From Kitasatospora phosalacinea (GTDB taxonomy: Bacteria > Actinomycetota > Actinomycetes > Streptomycetales > Streptomycetaceae), in assembly GCF_030268885.1 (NCBI RefSeq), contig NZ_BSSA01000012.1, forward strand, positions 62,001 to 126,000: 64,000 nt of DNA, read 5' to 3'. The translations under genes were made by a program, and so were the position numbers. A model generated the notes under the pieces. That model ran no database searches. It was not told the origin of the DNA and worked only from the letters and a program-made list of their open reading frames with translations. Below are positions 17,791 through 27,090 of this stretch, piece after piece. Position 1 is the first letter of the stretch. Every line of letters begins with the position of its first letter.

Positions 17791-18213
17791 ATGAGCCAGT
17801 ACTACGACCTGGGTGACGAGACGCTCTGGAACCCGTCCAACGGGGCGTCCCGGCTGTTCCTGCACCAGGTGGCGGTCTTCGAGGCGGAGCTCGGCCTCCC
17901 GTCCGGCATCGGCCCGATGGAGATGGACGAGTCCCAGGTCGACCCGGCCGCGCTGGGCGTCTTCGCCAACGCCCTCCTGGACCGGTACCAGCAGTCGCTG
18001 CACGCCGTGGTGCGGGCCCTGACCGAGGGGTTCCTCCTCACGGTGCTGGCCCTCGCCGAACGGGCGGGCGTCGGGATCCGCTGGGAACCGTCCGCCCCCG
18101 CACCCGGCGCCGGGCTCCGGGACGTGCAGGTTCCGGTGGGCGCGAGTGCACCTGACGGGGTGGCGGAACTACGCCGGAAGGTAAGGGAGTTGAGCCGGTT
18201 CATGGCGCGCTGA
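17791..18213 (+). CDS. DUF6086-like hypothetical protein, 140 aa
   Basis: ATG at 17791 with GGGGAGG six bases upstream. The sequence MSQYYDLGDETLWNPSNGAS, followed by RLFLHQVAVFEAELGLPSGI and a long helix through residue 90, matches my memory of a small actinomycete family (DUF6086) of unknown function. The last 45 residues contain a Pro/Ala/Gly linker and a basic helix. No catalytic residues can be pointed out. It may be cotranscribed with the 144-aa gene upstream. Confidence 0.7.
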   Translation: MSQYYDLGDETLWNPSNGASRLFLHQVAVFEAELGLPSGIGPMEMDESQVDPAALGVFANALLDRYQQSLHAVVRALTEGFLLTVLALAERAGVGIRWEPSAPAPGAGLRDVQVPVGASAPDGVAELRRKVRELSRFMAR

Positions 18214-18376
18214 CGGCGGCGCGCCGGGTGAGTGGGGAAAGCCTGGCGGGTGGGCGGCTGGACGCGGAGCGGGTGCGGTCCCGGCAGGGGCGGACGGGTG
18301 CGGCGGCGGGTCTGCGGGAGTTCCTCGGAGGGCTCGGCGGGCGGGTGGCGGCCGGGGGCTGAGGCGGGACGGGTGG

Positions 18377-18949
18377 TCAGCCGTCCCCGCGGGCCGTCCG
18401 CTCGGCCTGGCGGCGGGTCAGCCGCCAGACCTGTTCCTCGCCGGTCTCGGCCGGGGCCAGGCGCTCGGCGGGGCGGCGGAGGTGCTCGGTGAAGCCCAGG
18501 CGGGCCGGTACCGCGCCGCTGGCGCGGTTGGCCGGGTCGTGGACGACCTCGACGTGGTCGACCCCGGGGAGGCGGAAGGCCGCCGCGACCAGGGCGCGCA
18601 CGGCCCGGGTGGCCACTCCGCGGCCGGTGGCGGCGGGGTGCAGCCAGTAGCCGATCTCCCGGCCCCCGTCGGGGGTCTCCTCGCGCCGGAACAGGCTGCA
18701 GACGCCGACGATCGCCCCGTCCAGCACCACCGCGTAGCTGAAGTCCGCGCCGTCGGCCCAGCGTTCCGCGTGGCGGGCGAGGAAGTCGGCCGTCGTGGCC
18801 CTGCTGTGCTCCGCCACCCACGGCATCCACGGGCGCAGGTGTTCCAGTGACTCCTCGATCACCTGGAAGAGCTCGGGGAGGTCCGCCTCGCCGTCGAAGC
18901 GGCGCAGCACGAGGTCGTCCAGGCTGATCGCCGGTGGTGGGGATTCCAT
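18377..18949 (-). CDS. GNAT-family N-acetyltransferase
   Basis: 190-residue acetyltransferase of the RimJ/RimL style, which uses acetyl-CoA to modify an amine, often a protein N-terminus. Start ATG at 18949. Typical features are LVLRRFDGEADLPELFQV, HLRPWMPWVAEH, EIGYWLHPAATGRGVATRAV (the last part is the acetyl-CoA pyrophosphate loop, about residues 105-120) and a terminal region with NRASGAVPARLGF. An upstream TTG at 18985 is possible but adds unconserved residues. Isolated gene; substrate unknown. Confidence 0.85.
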   Translation of the reverse strand: MESPPPAISLDDLVLRRFDGEADLPELFQVIEESLEHLRPWMPWVAEHSRATTADFLARHAERWADGADFSYAVVLDGAIVGVCSLFRREETPDGGREIGYWLHPAATGRGVATRAVRALVAAAFRLPGVDHVEVVHDPANRASGAVPARLGFTEHLRRPAERLAPAETGEEQVWRLTRRQAERTARGDG

Positions 18950-19012
18950 GCCGGAAGGATCGTGCACGGTCGCTGCCGTCGGCAACGGGTTTTGGGTGCG
19001 CGCCCCCGGTGG

Positions 19013-19930
19013 TCAGGAGGCGGCCGGTCGGTGCGGCGCGGTGCGGTGGGCCGGGGCGGGGGTGGCGGCGGCGGTGGTGCAGGCGGCGCGGACGAAGGCG
19101 GCGACGGCCGGGGAGCGGGCGTCCTGGGGCCAGGCGACGGCGAGGGTGGAGTCGGGGAGGCCGTGGACGGGGCGGTAGGCGATACCGGGGCGGGGGTGGC
19201 GGCGGGCGAGGGAGGCGGGGGCGAAGAAGACGATGCTGCCGGTCTCGACCAGGCTGAGGATCTCCGACAGGTTCGAGGCGCGCCGGGCGGCGGTGGGCCG
19301 GAGGCTGCTGGGGCGGGCGGGGCGGAGGCCGTCGGCCGGGGCGCCGTCGGGGAGTTCGCGGCCGGACAGGTCGTCCGGGTGGAGTGCGGTGCGGGCGGCC
19401 AGCGGGTCGGTGGCGGCGAGGGCGACCAGGGTGGTTTCGGTCAGCAGCGGTTCGCTGTCCAGCCCGCGGTCGTCGCACGGGAGTTGGAGGAGCGCGACGT
19501 CGGCGCGGCCGTCGCGCAGGGCCTGCGGCTGTTCGCCGTAGCCGCCGAGGACGAGTTCGGGGGGCAGGGCGGCGGCCTCGGCGGCGTAGGCGTCCAGGAT
19601 CCGGGGCAGCAGGCCGCCGTCGAGGTCGGCCTTGAGGGCGATCCGCAGGCGGGGGGCGGTGCGGCCGGCCTGGTGGGCCCGGTGGGCGGCGGCGGTGACG
19701 GCCTCCAGGGCGGTGCGGGCGTCGCGCAGCAGGACCTCCCCGGCGGGGGTGAGGGCGACCTGCCGGGTGGTCCGTTCGAACAGCGTGGTGTCGAGCTGTC
19801 GCTCGAGGGCGCGGATCGCGCGGGACAGCGGGGGCTGGGCCATGTCGAGCCGGGCGGCGGCGCGGCCGAAGTGCAGTTCCTCCGCGACCGCGACGAAGTA
19901 GCGCAGCTGCCGCACCTCCAGATCACCCAT
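19013..19930 (-). CDS. LysR-type transcriptional regulator
   Basis: 305 residues, ATG start at 19930. N-terminal helix-turn-helix (LRYFVAVAEELHFGRAAARL, then QPPLSRAIRALERQLDTTLF, residues about 9-52) is of standard LysR form; the rest is the effector-binding domain. It is divergent from the NmrA-like oxidoreductase gene, 151 bases away, the classical arrangement in which a LysR protein controls the divergent gene. The effector is unknown. Confidence 0.9.
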   Translation of the reverse strand: MGDLEVRQLRYFVAVAEELHFGRAAARLDMAQPPLSRAIRALERQLDTTLFERTTRQVALTPAGEVLLRDARTALEAVTAAAHRAHQAGRTAPRLRIALKADLDGGLLPRILDAYAAEAAALPPELVLGGYGEQPQALRDGRADVALLQLPCDDRGLDSEPLLTETTLVALAATDPLAARTALHPDDLSGRELPDGAPADGLRPARPSSLRPTAARRASNLSEILSLVETGSIVFFAPASLARRHPRPGIAYRPVHGLPDSTLAVAWPQDARSPAVAAFVRAACTTAAATPAPAHRTAPHRPAAS

Positions 19931-20081
19931 ACCGCCAGGGTATCAATGCCGACCGGACCGGTCCTTCACCCGTCCGCGCGGGGCCGGTTGACTCGGCGGT
20001 GGCAGCGCCCGCGGGGCCTGCTCCCCCGCCCGCGGACCGCACGGGTCCCGCGCGTCCCACGCACTCTCACGGAGGCACCTC

Positions 20082-20963
20082 ATGATCGTCATCACCACGC
20101 CGACCGGCGCCATCGGACGGCAGCTCGTGGACCGCCTGCTGGACGCCTGGGAGCCGGTGCGGGTGGTCGTCCGCGACCCGGCCCGGCTGGCGGCGCACGT
20201 GCGGGAGCGGGTCGAGGTGGTGCCGGGCTCGCACGGCGACGCGGCGACCCTCGCCCGGGCACTGGAGGGCGCCGACCGGCTGTTCTGGGTGGTGCCCCCG
20301 GCCGGGTTCCGCGACGCCGGGCCCGCCGAGCGGTACTACGTGGAGTTCACCCGCGCCGCCTGCGGGGAGGCCGCCCGCCGGGGCGTGCGGATGGTGGGCG
20401 TCACCTCGCTGGGCCACGGCTACCGGGGCGGGGCCGGGCTGCTGTCGGCCGCGCTGGCGATGGACGGGCTGATCGGCGCCAGCGGCGTGGCCCACCGCGC
20501 GCTGGCCCTGCCGTTCTTCATGGAGAACCTGCTGCACCAGGCCCGCACGATCGGCGAGCAGGGGGTGCTCGCCCTGCCGAACGCCGCGGACCGGCCGCTG
20601 CCGACCGTGGCCACCCGGGACGTCGCGGCCGCGGCCGCGGAACTGCTGCTCGACGCCTCCTGGGACGGCCGGGCCCGCGTCCCGCTGACCGCCCCGGGGG
20701 ACCTGACCCCGGTGGGCATGGCCGAGGCCGTCTCCGCCGCCCTGGGCCGCCCCGTCCGTTACCGGCAGGTGCCGCTGGACGAGTTCCGGGCCGGGATGCT
20801 GGCGCGCGGGGCGAGCCCGGCGCTGGTGCGGGACATGGCGGACATGGTCGCGGCGCAGAACGACGGGATCTACGACGCCGAGCCGCGCGAGCCGGGTGCG
20901 GCCGGTGCCACCGGGTTCGGGCAGTGGTGCCGGGAGGTCCTGGCGCCCGCCGTCCCGGCCTGA
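20082..20963 (+). CDS. NmrA-like NAD(P)-binding oxidoreductase/regulator
   Basis: 293-residue atypical short-chain dehydrogenase of the NmrA/quinone-reductase-2-like group. It begins with a nucleotide-binding strand-turn (MIVITTPTGAIGRQLVDRLL) and continues with VRVVVRDPARL, ADRLFWVVPP and MVGVTSLGHGYRG. The usual SDR Tyr-x-x-x-Lys is not evident, as in NmrA-type proteins that sense or use NADP. GGAGG lies eight bases before the ATG. The divergent LysR gene is its probable regulator. Confidence 0.85.
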   Translation: MIVITTPTGAIGRQLVDRLLDAWEPVRVVVRDPARLAAHVRERVEVVPGSHGDAATLARALEGADRLFWVVPPAGFRDAGPAERYYVEFTRAACGEAARRGVRMVGVTSLGHGYRGGAGLLSAALAMDGLIGASGVAHRALALPFFMENLLHQARTIGEQGVLALPNAADRPLPTVATRDVAAAAAELLLDASWDGRARVPLTAPGDLTPVGMAEAVSAALGRPVRYRQVPLDEFRAGMLARGASPALVRDMADMVAAQNDGIYDAEPREPGAAGATGFGQWCREVLAPAVPA

Positions 20964-21105
20964 CGGGGCGTCATTCGACCGCGGCGGCGGGGGCGGTGAC
21001 GGAGCGCCCGCGCTCCTGCGGACGGCCCGCCCGTCGGTGGCAAAGAGGAGGCAAAGTACGATCGGTGCGCTGGTGATCCTTCGACTCTGTGAGGAAGTGC
21101 CCCGG

Positions 21106-21870
21106 ATGGTGTTCAAGCGGCTTCTCGGCGCCCTGGGCGTCGGCGGACCGACCGTCGACACGGTGCTGTCCACCCCGACCGTCTACCCCGGCGGCACCGT
21201 GCACGGCCAGGTCAACCTGGTCGGCGGCGAGCGCGAGGCCGAGATCAACGGCATCACGCTCTGCCTGGCCGCCCGGGTCGAGGTCGAGTACGAGGACGGC
21301 GAGGGCCACACCACCAAGGAGTTCGCCCGGGTGCAGGTCAGCGGCCCGCTGCGGCTGGCCGCCGGGGAGCAGCGGGCCGTCCCGTTCGCCTTCCCGGTGC
21401 CGTGGGAGACGCCGCTGACCGCGATCGGGGGCCACCACCTGTCGGGCATGGTGCTGGGCGTGCGCACCGACGTGGACATCGCCGGGCAGCTGGACCGCGG
21501 GGACACCGACCCGCTCGCGGTGCAGCCGCTGCCGGTGCAGCAGCGGGTGCTGGAGGCGCTGTCGGCGCTCGGCTTCCACTTCCACCGGGCCGACCTGGAG
21601 GCCGGGCACATCCGCGGCACCGGCCAGACGCTGCCGTTCTACCAGGAGATCGAGTACAAGGCGGCGCCGCAGTTCGCCGGGCGCTGCAACGAGATCGAGC
21701 TGTCCTTCGTCACCGACCCGCACCGGGTCGAGGTGGTGCTGGAGTTCGACAAGCGCGGCATGTTCCACGGCGGCGACTCGGTGCGCACCTTCGTGCTGGA
21801 CCACGGGGCCGGGCAGCACGACCTGACCGGCACGGTGGACGGCTGGATCCGGGGCGTGCTGGGCCACTGA
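21106..21870 (+). CDS. Spo0M-family (arrestin-like) sporulation-control protein
   Basis: 254 residues. MVFKRLLGALGVGGPTVDTV, TVYPGGTVHGQVNLVGG and WETPLTAIGGHHLSGM are typical of the Spo0M family, whose two beta-sandwich lobes resemble arrestins and which influence sporulation or cell division. ATG at 21106, with GAGGAA ten bases upstream. The last ~70 residues (NEIELSFVTDPHRVEVVLEFDKRG) are the C-terminal lobe. A long hairpin terminator follows directly. Streptomyces genomes typically carry several copies. Confidence 0.9.
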   Translation: MVFKRLLGALGVGGPTVDTVLSTPTVYPGGTVHGQVNLVGGEREAEINGITLCLAARVEVEYEDGEGHTTKEFARVQVSGPLRLAAGEQRAVPFAFPVPWETPLTAIGGHHLSGMVLGVRTDVDIAGQLDRGDTDPLAVQPLPVQQRVLEALSALGFHFHRADLEAGHIRGTGQTLPFYQEIEYKAAPQFAGRCNEIELSFVTDPHRVEVVLEFDKRGMFHGGDSVRTFVLDHGAGQHDLTGTVDGWIRGVLGH

Positions 21871-21878
21871 CCGCGGGG

Positions 21879-21935
21879 GGAGGCGCTCCTCGTCCCGGCC
21901 GGGGACGGCGACCGGGCTGGGCGAGGAGCGCCTCC
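21879..21935 (+). terminator. Hairpin terminator after the Spo0M-like gene
   Basis: Perfect 14-bp inverted repeat, arms 21879-21892 (GGAGGCGCTCCTCG) and 21922-21935, with a 29-base loop, beginning 9 bases after the stop codon. Confidence 0.75.
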
Positions 21936-22061
21936 GTGACGGCGGTGCGGGGAGGGGCCGTCGGGGCGGGTGGGGTTCGCGGGTGCACGGGTGCACGGGC
22001 GTGCGGGTGTGCGCGCCGGGTCGGGGGCGGTCTGCGGGACGCGCCCCGCGACGGAGGGCGG

Positions 22062-22538
22062 TCAGCCGGTGGGCAGGCCGATCCGGTCGCGTTCGAGCGT
22101 GGCGCGGAGCTCGGCGAGGAGCTGGGCGGCGACCGGTCCCGCGGGGCCGCGGAGGGTGGCCGCGGTCAGTTCGGTCAGCGTTTCGGTGAAGGTCGCCTCC
22201 GCCGCGTCGACGAGGCGCAGGCCGTCGTCGGTCAGCTCCAGCAGCGAGGAGCGGCGGTCGGCGGGGTTGGTGCGCCGCCTGGCCCACGCCTGTTTCTCCA
22301 GGCGGTCGGCGCCCTTGCTGGCGGCGCCGATCCCGATGGCGAACTCGGCGGCGAGGTCCGCCACCCGGGAGCCGGGGTGGTCGCGCAGGAAGCGCAGGGA
22401 CTCGAACTGCGAGGTGACGATCCCGTGTCGCTCGCGCAGGCGGTCGTTCAGCGCGTTGTAGAGGCGCGTCTCGCAGCGGACGAGGTCGGCGAAGAAGGCC
22501 GGGAGGTCGGTGCCGCCACCGCTTGACTTGGTTGCCAT
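22062..22538 (-). CDS. MarR-family transcriptional regulator
   Basis: 158 residues. The winged helix core is recognisable: NDRLRERHGIVTSQFESLRFL, PGSRVADLAAEFAIGIGAAS, LEKQAWARRRTNPADRRSSLLELTDDG. The N-terminus (MATKSSGGGTDLPAFFADLV) is the dimer helix. Its start codon abuts an imperfect 24-bp palindrome shared with the divergent hydrolase gene, so it probably represses both itself and that gene. The ligand is unknown. Confidence 0.9.
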   Translation of the reverse strand: MATKSSGGGTDLPAFFADLVRCETRLYNALNDRLRERHGIVTSQFESLRFLRDHPGSRVADLAAEFAIGIGAASKGADRLEKQAWARRRTNPADRRSSLLELTDDGLRLVDAAEATFTETLTELTAATLRGPAGPVAAQLLAELRATLERDRIGLPTG

Positions 22539-22562
22539 GGCATATATCTTAGCTTACATGCC
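22539..22562. promoter_or_regulatory. Probable MarR operator, imperfect 24-bp palindrome
   Basis: Outer arms GGCAT (22539-22543) and ATGCC (22558-22562) are perfect; the AT-rich interior (ATATCTTAGCTTAC) is partly symmetrical. It is a local AT-rich island between the divergent MarR gene and the hydrolase gene and touches the MarR start codon. Confidence 0.65.
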
Positions 22563-22605
22563 TGGGCACATACTTCCCCGGCATGCACTCGCGATGGAGG
22601 CGGCA

Positions 22606-23580
22606 GTGAGCAGGCAGCAGCGGGCGGAGATCGACGCGATGGTCCGGCGGCCCCGGCCCGAGGGCCCCCGGTCGGTGGAGGAACTCCGCGCCGGGTTCCG
22701 GGCCCTGATGGCCGGGATGATCGTCCCGGCCGGGATCCGCACCCGGGCCACGACGCTCGGCGACCGGTCCGCGGTGCTCGTCGAGCCGGTCGGCGCCCCG
22801 GAGGAGCCGGTCGGCGCCCCGGAGGCCGACACCCCGGGGACCGGCACCCCGGCGGGCGGGACGATCCTCTACTTCCACGGCGGCTCGTACGTGGCCGGTT
22901 CGCCGGAGACGGCGATGTCGCTGACGGGGAACCTGGTGGTCCGGACGGGGTTCCGGGCGCTCTCGCTGGACTACCGGCTCGCCCCCGAGCACCCGTTCCC
23001 GGCCGCGGTCGAGGACGGGCTGAACGCCTACCGCGCACTCCTCGACGACGGGGAGGACCCCGCGGCGATCGCGTTCGCCGGGGACTCCGCCGGTGGCGGC
23101 CTCACCGTCACCACCTGCCTCGCCGCCCGCGACGCGGGGCTGCCCGTGCCCGCCGCGATCGTGGCCCTCTCCCCCGGGCTCGACCTGACCCGGACGGGCC
23201 GGAGCATGGACGACAGGGCGGACCTCGACCCGTTCTTCACCCGCGAGGGCATGGAGCGCACCGGCGCCATGTACCTGGCCGGACAGGACCCGCGCCGACC
23301 CGCGCTCAGCCCCGCCGTCTACGCCGACCTGACCGGTTTCCCCCCGCTGCTCCTGCAGGCGGGCGGCAACGAGATGCTCCTGGACGACTCCACCCGCCTG
23401 GCCGCGCGGGCGAGGGAGGCCGGAGTGGACGTCGTCCTGGACGTCACCGCCGACGTCCCGCACGTCTTCCAGGCGTTCGTCGGCGTCCTGGACGAGGCCG
23501 ACCAGGCACTGGAGCGCGCCGCGCTCTTCCTTCGCCAGCACCTCCGCACCGGGAGCACCGCCCCGGCCCCGACGAGCTGA
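22606..23580 (+). CDS. Alpha/beta hydrolase of the hormone-sensitive-lipase family
   Basis: 324-residue esterase. The oxyanion-hole segment ILYFHGGSYVAGSP (about residues 85-98) and the nucleophile elbow AGDSAGGGL (Ser about residue 162) define the HSL/GDSAG family; DYRLAPEHPFPAAVED is also typical. A C-terminal DVPHVFQAF supplies the catalytic His. The GTG at 22606 was chosen because GGAGG (22596-22600) lies five bases upstream; the ATG at 22594 overlaps this site, and still earlier codons lie in the operator. A 7-residue duplicated EEPVGAP unit lies near residue 65. Probably controlled by the divergent MarR. Substrate unknown. Confidence 0.85.
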   Translation: MSRQQRAEIDAMVRRPRPEGPRSVEELRAGFRALMAGMIVPAGIRTRATTLGDRSAVLVEPVGAPEEPVGAPEADTPGTGTPAGGTILYFHGGSYVAGSPETAMSLTGNLVVRTGFRALSLDYRLAPEHPFPAAVEDGLNAYRALLDDGEDPAAIAFAGDSAGGGLTVTTCLAARDAGLPVPAAIVALSPGLDLTRTGRSMDDRADLDPFFTREGMERTGAMYLAGQDPRRPALSPAVYADLTGFPPLLLQAGGNEMLLDDSTRLAARAREAGVDVVLDVTADVPHVFQAFVGVLDEADQALERAALFLRQHLRTGSTAPAPTS

Positions 23581-23591
23581 GGGCCGCCTCG

Positions 23592-23608
23592 CCGGGGGCC
23601 GCCCCCGG
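23592..23608. terminator. Short bidirectional hairpin
   Basis: CCGGGGG (23592-23598), 3-base loop, CCCCCGG (23602-23608), lying between the convergent hydrolase and polyprenyl synthase genes. Confidence 0.5.
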
Positions 23609-23613
23609 AGGGG

Positions 23614-24708
23614 TCAGTGGTCGCGGGTGGTGGACCAGGCGGGGAGGTGGACGAAGAAGGCGACGGCCTCCGGGCGCCAGCGGGGGTGCCAGTCGGCGGC
23701 CAGGGCGGCGGCGCGCCGGGCGTGCCGGGCGGCCCGGTCGCGGAGGGCGCGGTCGATGCCGTGGGCGCGGGCGATGCGGCGGACCGGGGCGAGGACGTCC
23801 CGGTCGTGCTCGGGGGCGCCGAGGGCGGCGTGCAGGGTCCGCAGTTCTGCGGGGTCGGCGGCGGCGAGCAGGGCGCGGACGAGGTAGCTGCGGCGGCCGG
23901 AGCGCAGGTCGGTGCCGAGCGGCTTGCCGAGGGCGTCCGGGTCGCCGAAGAGGTCGAGCCAGTCGTCGTGGAGCTGGTTGGCGGTGCCGAGCGCGGTGGC
24001 GTACTCGCGCAGTTCGGGCTCGTACGGGGTCGGGTCGGCTCCGGCGGCGAGCAGGCCGAGGCGCAGCGGGGCGAGCACCGAGTAGCGGGTGGACTTGTAC
24101 TCGGTGACGGTGTCCAGGAAGGCGGTGTCCGGTTCGGGCGGGAAGTCGCGTTCCAGGTCCAGGAGTTGGCCGTTGACGGCGTCGGCTCCGGCGTCGACGG
24201 GGACGGCGGCCATGGCCAGGGCGCGGTCGGGGGGCAGGTCGCCGGTGAGCAGGACCCGGACGGCGAGGAAGGCGGCCAGGTCCCCGGCGAGGACGGTGAG
24301 GGCGAGCGCGGTGTCGGGCCGGTCGGGGAACTCCTCGCGGTACGCCTGGTGGGTGGAGGGTCCGCCGCGGCGCACGGGCGAGCCGTCGATGAGGTCGTCG
24401 TGGATCAGGCCGTGGGTGTGCAGCAGTTCGATGCTGAGGGCGGCGGCGTCCAGGCCGGGCACCGGCCGGTCGGTGACCAGGGCGGCGGCCTCGTGCAGCA
24501 GGGCGACCCGCAGGCGCTTGCCGCCGCGCAGGGAGAGTTCGCGGACCAGGGCGAGGGCGCGGGTGGGGAACCCGCCGTGCGGGGGCGCGTCCAGGGTGCC
24601 GCCCGCGGCCGGGTCGGTCAGGGCGTCGAAGTAGGCCGCGAAGCGGGTTTCGAAGCGGCGCTGGTGGGCGGCCGCACGGTGCAGGGCGGCGGTGAGGACG
24701 TCGTTCAC
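23614..24708 (-). CDS. Polyprenyl (geranylgeranyl-type) diphosphate synthase
   Basis: 364-residue trans-isoprenyl diphosphate synthase. First Asp-rich motif HDDLIDGSPVRRGG (about residues 95-108), with LLHTHGLIHDDLID before it; second motif QLHDDWLDLFGD (about residue 235). The gap between DD and D in the first motif is short (DDLID), the type-II pattern of bacterial GGPP synthases. GTG at 24708 is the only reasonable start; the ATG nearby is out of frame and ends at once. It may supply GGPP for the carotenoid genes 20 kb away, or another prenyl chain; chain length is inferred only. Confidence 0.85.
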   Translation of the reverse strand: MNDVLTAALHRAAAHQRRFETRFAAYFDALTDPAAGGTLDAPPHGGFPTRALALVRELSLRGGKRLRVALLHEAAALVTDRPVPGLDAAALSIELLHTHGLIHDDLIDGSPVRRGGPSTHQAYREEFPDRPDTALALTVLAGDLAAFLAVRVLLTGDLPPDRALAMAAVPVDAGADAVNGQLLDLERDFPPEPDTAFLDTVTEYKSTRYSVLAPLRLGLLAAGADPTPYEPELREYATALGTANQLHDDWLDLFGDPDALGKPLGTDLRSGRRSYLVRALLAAADPAELRTLHAALGAPEHDRDVLAPVRRIARAHGIDRALRDRAARHARRAAALAADWHPRWRPEAVAFFVHLPAWSTTRDH

Positions 24709-24752
24709 GCCGTCAGGTTTCCATGCCGCCGGGGGCGGTGGGCGCCACGGGG

Positions 24753-25193
24753 TCAGAGACCTTCGACGGCGGGGGCGGTGGCGGCGTCGGGGGTCAGGGC
24801 GTGGAGCAGCCGCAGCAGGGTGGCCCGGTCCTCGGCGGGGAGCGGGGCGAAGTGGGCGGTCAGGACCTCGTCCGCGACCTGTTCGCCGGCGGCGAGGACG
24901 CGCTCCCCGGCGGGGGTGAGGCGGTGCTCGAGGCGTCGTCCGCGCCCCGGGTCGCGGACGATCAGGCCCTGGGCGACGAGGCGTCCGGCGAGGGTGCCGA
25001 AGGACTGCTCGGTCTGGAAGGTGACGGCGGCGAGCTCCCGGGCGGAGGCGCCGGGGCGGCGGGCGACCGCCCGGAGGGCGTCCCACTGGGCGAGGGTGGT
25101 GCCGACGGCGGCCAGGGCGGTGTCGAGGGCGCGGTGCTGCCGGTACTGGACCTGCTTGACGGCCCGGCCGAGGACGTGGAGCTCAACGTTCAT
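24753..25193 (-). CDS. MarR-family transcriptional regulator
   Basis: 146 residues with ATG at 25193. Winged helix: LHVLGRAVKQVQYRQHRALD, TLAQWDALRAVARRPGASARELA, TFQTEQSFGTLAGRLVAQGLI, EHRLTPAGERVLAAGE. The gene lies 44 bases upstream (on the - strand) of the polyprenyl synthase gene and may be cotranscribed with it. Its divergent neighbour is an alpha/beta hydrolase, and an AT-rich palindrome lies between the two. Confidence 0.9.
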   Translation of the reverse strand: MNVELHVLGRAVKQVQYRQHRALDTALAAVGTTLAQWDALRAVARRPGASARELAAVTFQTEQSFGTLAGRLVAQGLIVRDPGRGRRLEHRLTPAGERVLAAGEQVADEVLTAHFAPLPAEDRATLLRLLHALTPDAATAPAVEGL

Positions 25194-25209
25194 GCCTCCA
25201 CCCTACCCG

Positions 25210-25243
25210 TAACTCAACTAGCTTAAATAAGCATCCTTAGTTA
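25210..25243. promoter_or_regulatory. Probable MarR operator (AT-rich palindrome)
   Basis: Inverted repeat centred on GCTTAAATAAGC (25221-25232), with outer arms TAACT (25210-25214) and AGTTA (25239-25243). It is the only AT-rich stretch for several kb and lies between the divergent MarR and hydrolase genes. Confidence 0.7.
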
Positions 25244-25253
25244 TGGTGGGCGC

Positions 25254-26021
25254 ATGACCACCGAACCCCTCCTCACCGAGGCCGGCACCGGCCGCCCCGT
25301 CCTGCTCCTGCACGGCGGCGGCGGTCCGGCCACCGTCGCCCCGCTGGCCCGTCACCTGGCCGGCTCCGCCCACGTCCTGACCCCCGTCCACCCCGGCTGG
25401 GACGGCACCGAGCGCCCGGCCGCGCTCGCCCGGGTCTCCGACCTCGCCGACGCCTACCTCGACCTGCTGCGGCGGCGCGGACTGCGCGACGTCCTCGTGG
25501 TGGGCTCCTCGCTCGGCGGGTGGATCGGCGCCGAGATGGCCCTCCGCGACGGGGACGGCAGCGGCGGCGAGGAGGGCGGCGCGACGGTGAGCGGGCTGGT
25601 GCTGATCGACGCCGTGGGCATCGGGGTGGACGGCGAACCGCTCGCCGACGTCTTCGCCCTGGACGCCCGCGGCCTCGCCGAGCACTCCTGGCACGACCCC
25701 GACCGCCACTTCGTCGACCCCGCGACGCTGCCCCCGGCCGAACTCGCCCGCCGCCGGGGCAACCTGGCCACCATGCTGGCCCTGGCCGGCGACCCCTACA
25801 TGCACGACCCCGGCCTGCGCGAGCGGCTGCGGCAGGTGCGGGTGCCCGTCCTGGTGCTGTGGGGCGAGAGCGACCGGGTCGCCACCCCCGGGTACGGCGC
25901 GGCCTACGCCCGCGCCTTCGCCGACGCCCGCTTCGTGACGGTGCCCGGGGCCGGGCACCTCCCCCACCTGGAGCGGCCGGAGGCCGTGTTCGCGCACCTC
26001 GACGCCGTGCTGGCGGGCTGA
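25254..26021 (+). CDS. Alpha/beta hydrolase
   Basis: 255 residues, ATG at 25254 close behind the operator. LLLHGGGGPATVAPLARHLA is the oxyanion-hole segment; VVGSSLGGWIGAEMA carries the nucleophile Ser (about residue 85); VLVLWGESDRVATP holds the acid and GAGHLPHLERPEAV the His. This is the common esterase/lactonase/C-C hydrolase type. No obvious RNA ribosome-binding site beyond GGTGGG is visible. Probably repressed by the divergent MarR. Substrate unknown. Confidence 0.85.
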   Translation: MTTEPLLTEAGTGRPVLLLHGGGGPATVAPLARHLAGSAHVLTPVHPGWDGTERPAALARVSDLADAYLDLLRRRGLRDVLVVGSSLGGWIGAEMALRDGDGSGGEEGGATVSGLVLIDAVGIGVDGEPLADVFALDARGLAEHSWHDPDRHFVDPATLPPAELARRRGNLATMLALAGDPYMHDPGLRERLRQVRVPVLVLWGESDRVATPGYGAAYARAFADARFVTVPGAGHLPHLERPEAVFAHLDAVLAG

Positions 26022-26060
26022 GGCCCGCCCCCGGCCGCACCGCCCCCGGCCCCGGCCGCC

Positions 26061-26106
26061 GGGCTCAGGACTCAGGGCTCAGGACTCGGGCCTCGGGGCT
26101 CGGGGC

Positions 26107-26112
<6 letters not shown>
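26061..26112. repeat. 14-bp tandem repeat (about 3.5 copies)
   Basis: Units GGGCTCAGGACTCA, GGGCTCAGGACTCG, GGCCTCGGGGCTCG and a partial fourth copy follow each other without spacing. The last unit overlaps the stop codon of the UDP-xylose synthase gene on the - strand. A replication-slippage array between convergent genes. Confidence 0.8.
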
Positions 26113-27086
<974 letters not shown>

Positions 27087-27090
<4 letters not shown>

